A stretch of DNA of 32,355 bases from Candidatus Methanodesulfokora washburnensis (GTDB taxonomy: Archaea; Korarchaeota; Korarchaeia; Korarchaeales; Korarchaeaceae): assembly GCF_003947435.1 (NCBI RefSeq), contig NZ_RCOS01000021.1, forward strand, positions 1 to 32,355. The letters run 5' to 3'. Positions 30,539 through 32,355 of the stretch are shown piece by piece. Each line of letters opens with the position of its first letter. Position 1 is the stretch's first letter. The position numbers were made by a program, and so were the translations under genes. The notes under the pieces are model-generated. The model did no database searches and was not told where the DNA came from. It saw only the letters and a program-made list of their open reading frames with translations.

Positions 30539-30913
30539 ATGACCGTTATCTTTTCCAAATCTCTTTTATCAATGCTTCCTAACAAGTTTATTCATGTCTT
30601 TATAACCTCAGAGCTAAGAGGTAAAATCGGAATAAACATATACCTCAAAGGTGTGTTTTTGGACAGAGAGATCCTAAGAGAATTAAGGTGCCATTGGCTC
30701 AAGGAGTTTCATATATTCCAGAGGACAGCTAATCCTTATACTTATCATGAGGAATTGATAAGGGTTCTTAAAATCTTGGATAAGGCTAACGTGCCTATTG
30801 TCGTAAATAGTGAGCTTATGAGAGATCTAGCTAATGCTCTATTCAATGATCCTTATGAGACTGATAAAGCCTTAACTGAGCTGAAGCTGAATAACCTCAA
30901 GGTGGTTGGATAA
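30539..30913 (+). CDS. Hypothetical protein, paralogue of the 30978 gene
   Basis: 124 aa; ATG with GGTGATAGC. FIHVFITSELRGKIGINIYL, then FLDREILRELRCHWLKEF and NVPIVVNSELMRDL align with the gene at 30978 across about 75 residues (YLYVFLIYD, LLPKELIKELKLRW, NLPVIVNNTA). A C-terminal 30-residue extension is unique. Two copies in successive operons mean tandem duplication followed by divergence. Function unknown. Confidence 0.77.
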   Translation: MTVIFSKSLLSMLPNKFIHVFITSELRGKIGINIYLKGVFLDREILRELRCHWLKEFHIFQRTANPYTYHEELIRVLKILDKANVPIVVNSELMRDLANALFNDPYETDKALTELKLNNLKVVG

Positions 30914-30950
30914 CTTTTTATTACTTTTCCCTATTTTCTCTCATTTAAAT
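30913..30950 (+). promoter_or_regulatory. Phased repeat pair, TATA and G-run
   Basis: ACTTTTTATT (30913) and ACTTTTCCCT (30923), period 10; ATTTAAAT 20 bp after the second unit, then GGGGGG. The first unit overlaps the upstream stop codon. Confidence 0.72.
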
Positions 30951-30977
30951 AGGGGGGTTATTTCTGGTGGTGAAATT

Positions 30978-31253
30978 ATGAGGCTGGAGAAATACCTATA
31001 TGTCTTCTTGATCTATGATCCTCTTGATAGGACAACAGTTATCTGCATAAGGCTAAGGAAGTGCTTGCTTCCTAAAGAGCTGATAAAAGAGCTAAAGCTA
31101 AGGTGGTCAAGCACCTTAAAAGCTTGGGTCAAGCTAGCTGAAAATCAAGATAATCCAGATATAGATGTGGAAGAAATAGAGAGAAAAGCTAAGCTCTATA
31201 ATCTGCCCGTTATCGTGAATAACACAGCTAAAAAATGGGAGGAGGTGATATAA
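30978..31253 (+). CDS. Hypothetical protein, paralogue of the 30539 gene
   Basis: 91 aa; ATG 30978 chosen for GGTGGTGAAATT. Same layout as the upstream paralogue: strand YLYVFLIYD, strand VICIRLRK, helix PKELIKELKLRW, and NLPVIVNNTAKKWEE. Its stop overlaps the start of a tiny TM gene (TAATG). Confidence 0.77.
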   Translation: MRLEKYLYVFLIYDPLDRTTVICIRLRKCLLPKELIKELKLRWSSTLKAWVKLAENQDNPDIDVEEIERKAKLYNLPVIVNNTAKKWEEVI

Positions 31254-31384
31254 TGTTAGGACAAGCGATTATGAATTTATTGTTTACAAAAATGCTCGGA
31301 ATTGTCGGAATAGCTTTTTTGGGCTTGCTTTTAGTAGCTCTTTTATCATATACCTTAAAGAAAATTTTTGAAAATAGGTTTTAG
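31253..31384 (+). CDS. Tiny single-TM membrane protein (43 aa)
   Basis: MLGQAIMNLLFTKMLGIVG, then a hydrophobic helix IAFLGLLLVALLSYTL and a basic end KKIFENRF. AGGAGGTGATATA is a near-perfect Shine-Dalgarno and the ATG shares bases with the upstream TAA. Function unknown. Confidence 0.7.
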   Translation: MLGQAIMNLLFTKMLGIVGIAFLGLLLVALLSYTLKKIFENRF

Positions 31385-31402
31385 GTGTCTTTAGTCTAGA
31401 TT

Positions 31403-31440
31403 ACTTTTCTTTACTTTTTCGGGGTTTCTTCCATTTAAAT
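31403..31440 (+). promoter_or_regulatory. Phased repeat pair, TATA and G-run
   Basis: ACTTTTCTTT (31403) and ACTTTTTCGG (31413), period 10; ATTTAAAT 20 bp after the second unit, then GGGGGG. Confidence 0.72.
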
Positions 31441-31458
31441 AGGGGGGTTCTTATTTTC

Positions 31459-31470
31459 GGTGCATGCACC
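31459..31470. promoter_or_regulatory. 12-bp palindrome at the start of the 225-aa gene
   Basis: GGTGCATGCACC is a perfect inverted repeat that contains the GGTG ribosome-binding sequence and ends right at the ATG at 31471. It could be an operator or could hide the ribosome-binding site; chance is possible for 12 bp. Confidence 0.4.
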
Positions 31471-32148
31471 ATGCAGAAAAGGATAAGGTATAAAGTTCCC
31501 AAGCCCGTTTTGGATAAGGCTATTGAGCTATTTTTCAAGGATAATCCTCAAGCTACTACTACACCGGAAGTTTCTGAGCTTTATGAAGGAGGATATATCA
31601 GAGAAGCACGAGAGTATTTCAGAGATTTGAGGAGAAAAGCTCAGAGAGAGTTTATTAAGGCTAAAGAACAGGAAGCTGAGCATTACAGACAGCAATTAGA
31701 GCTGGCTCAATTGAGAATAGAGGAGCTTAATAAGGAAATAGAGCAATTAAAACAGCAAATAGAACAATTAAAGAATAGTGAAGACAAGAAATTAGCTGAG
31801 AAATTGCAAATAGAGCTAGCAAAAAGAGTAACCGAATTAAATGGAGTTATTCAAGAGCAAAAATCGGTTATAGAAGAACAACAAAAAGTTATAATTGAAC
31901 AACAAAATGAGATAATTGCTATTCACAAAAAGCAGAGAATAGCAAAAATAACAAGAACAAAAACAATATTAACAGCTTTAGGATTAACCGTATTTCCGGT
32001 AGCAGTTATTCCGTTAAGCGTTTACGGTATTTACAAGATTTTTGAGGGACAAAATCAGAGAGTAACAGAAAAAAGACAAATAGAACAAGTGAAACAAGTA
32101 GAACAAAATAATGCTCCTCAAAAAGTTCAAGCTTCTCTTTTTGATTAA
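31471..32148 (+). CDS. Coiled-coil protein with one TM helix and SLFD C-terminus
   Basis: 225 aa. N-terminal basic domain (RIRYKVPKPVLDKAIELFFK), a helical linker, a long Gln/Glu-rich coiled coil (about 65-155; EQLKQQIEQLKNSEDKKL and EEQQKVIIEQQNEIIAI), a TM helix (LGLTVFPVAVIPLSVYGIY, about 171-189) and a charged tail ending QKVQASLFD. That end resembles the Q-x-x-L core of PCNA-interacting peptides but lacks the aromatic pair. Its coding sequence looks more A-rich and less G/C-rich than upstream genes (CAA, AAA and ATA dominate), possibly a different origin. It abuts the repeat array, so a role in replication or segregation at that site is worth considering. Confidence 0.82.
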   Translation: MQKRIRYKVPKPVLDKAIELFFKDNPQATTTPEVSELYEGGYIREAREYFRDLRRKAQREFIKAKEQEAEHYRQQLELAQLRIEELNKEIEQLKQQIEQLKNSEDKKLAEKLQIELAKRVTELNGVIQEQKSVIEEQQKVIIEQQNEIIAIHKKQRIAKITRTKTILTALGLTVFPVAVIPLSVYGIYKIFEGQNQRVTEKRQIEQVKQVEQNNAPQKVQASLFD

Positions 32149-32165
32149 TATTCTCTTTTTTTATT

Positions 32166-32355
32166 AGTTTCGCAATACTTTTCGCCCTGGACATTAGTTT
32201 CCGAATACTTTTCCACAAGCCAATACTTTTCTGCAATTTTCTTGAAGAAAAAACTTTTCCGAACTTTTCCCTTAGAGAAAATTTCTGAAAACTTTTCCGG
32301 AATACTTTTCGCAAACTTTTCCCAATTAAAGAAAACTATTCTAAAACTTTCCTGG
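32166..32355 (+). repeat. Array of paired ACTTTTCC half-sites (iteron/operator-like), continues past window
   Basis: Half-sites related to ACTTTTCC occur in about seven pairs, starting near 32166/32177, 32196/32207, 32225/32236, 32253/32263, 32281/32291, 32304/32315 and 32335/32346. Within a pair the period is 10-11 bp; pairs follow every 23-31 bp, mostly 28-30. The first two units share ATTAGTTTC and AATACTTTTC. The stretch 32149-32355 has no convincing gene. The same motif occurs upstream of most right-arm operons. Confidence 0.75.

Noticed and set aside
32006-32314. Basic 102-codon minus-strand frame across the right edge
   Set aside because: Its KVF/KSF/RK-rich repeats are just translated ACTTTTCC array units, and it overlaps the well-supported coiled-coil gene; no ribosome-binding site was seen.
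32166-32355. Repeat array as a CRISPR
   Set aside because: Units are short, degenerate and phased at 10-11 bp, with no identical repeats, no unique spacers and no cas genes.

Overview
The window looks like part of the genome of a virus, or of a virus-like or conjugative element, from a thermophilic archaeon, most likely a Thermoproteota (crenarchaeal) host. The evidence is archaeal expression signals throughout: TATA-type boxes about 25 nt before leaderless ATGs, and GGTGAT Shine-Dalgarno sequences 3-5 nt before internal ATGs. There is also a DUF1874 (AcrIII-1-type) gene, a HerA-like ATPase, a ribbon-helix-helix regulator, many small unknown genes, and heavy use of ATA and AGG codons. I see no rRNA, tRNA, CRISPR array, integrase, polymerase or recognisable major capsid gene. 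The host, and whether this is a virus or a plasmid, are inferences.

Left arm (1-6584, minus strand). A very large secreted fibre-like gene runs off the left edge (1-2415). Upstream of it is a tightly coupled five-gene operon: two coiled-coil proteins, a thioredoxin-fold protein with a CPYS site, a membrane-anchored transglutaminase-like protein, and a signal-peptide/coiled-coil/TM protein. From a divergent promoter region at 6585-6659, rightward transcription covers a full SufS-type cysteine desulfurase with an added Cys-rich tail and an overlapping HerA/VirB4-type ATPase.

Middle (9446-23054). Four small unknown genes are followed by three large signal-peptide/C-terminal-TM surface proteins (843, 899 and 652 aa). 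The last two share near-identical stalk segments. Then come a two-TM mini-protein, a SpoIIM-family protein, a CPBP intramembrane protease, an M50 site-2-type protease on the opposite strand, and three polytopic membrane proteins. A perfect 24-bp palindrome containing a symmetric TATA box drives the M50 gene and the membrane operon divergently. This block is probably the envelope, assembly or DNA-transfer module.

Right arm (23055-32355). About ten short operons of small genes include an RHH regulator, a DUF1874 protein that has lost the catalytic His, several tiny membrane proteins below 60 aa, and families of small alpha/beta paralogues. Nearly every operon here is preceded by the same promoter architecture: two or three ACTTTTCC-like half-sites exactly 10 bp apart, the last consecutive pair ending at a fixed helical distance from the TATA box, often with a G4-G6 run just after it. 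The same half-sites form a dense array of about seven pairs at the right edge (32166-32355), which may be an origin or control region. The right arm therefore looks like a coordinately controlled early or host-interaction region.
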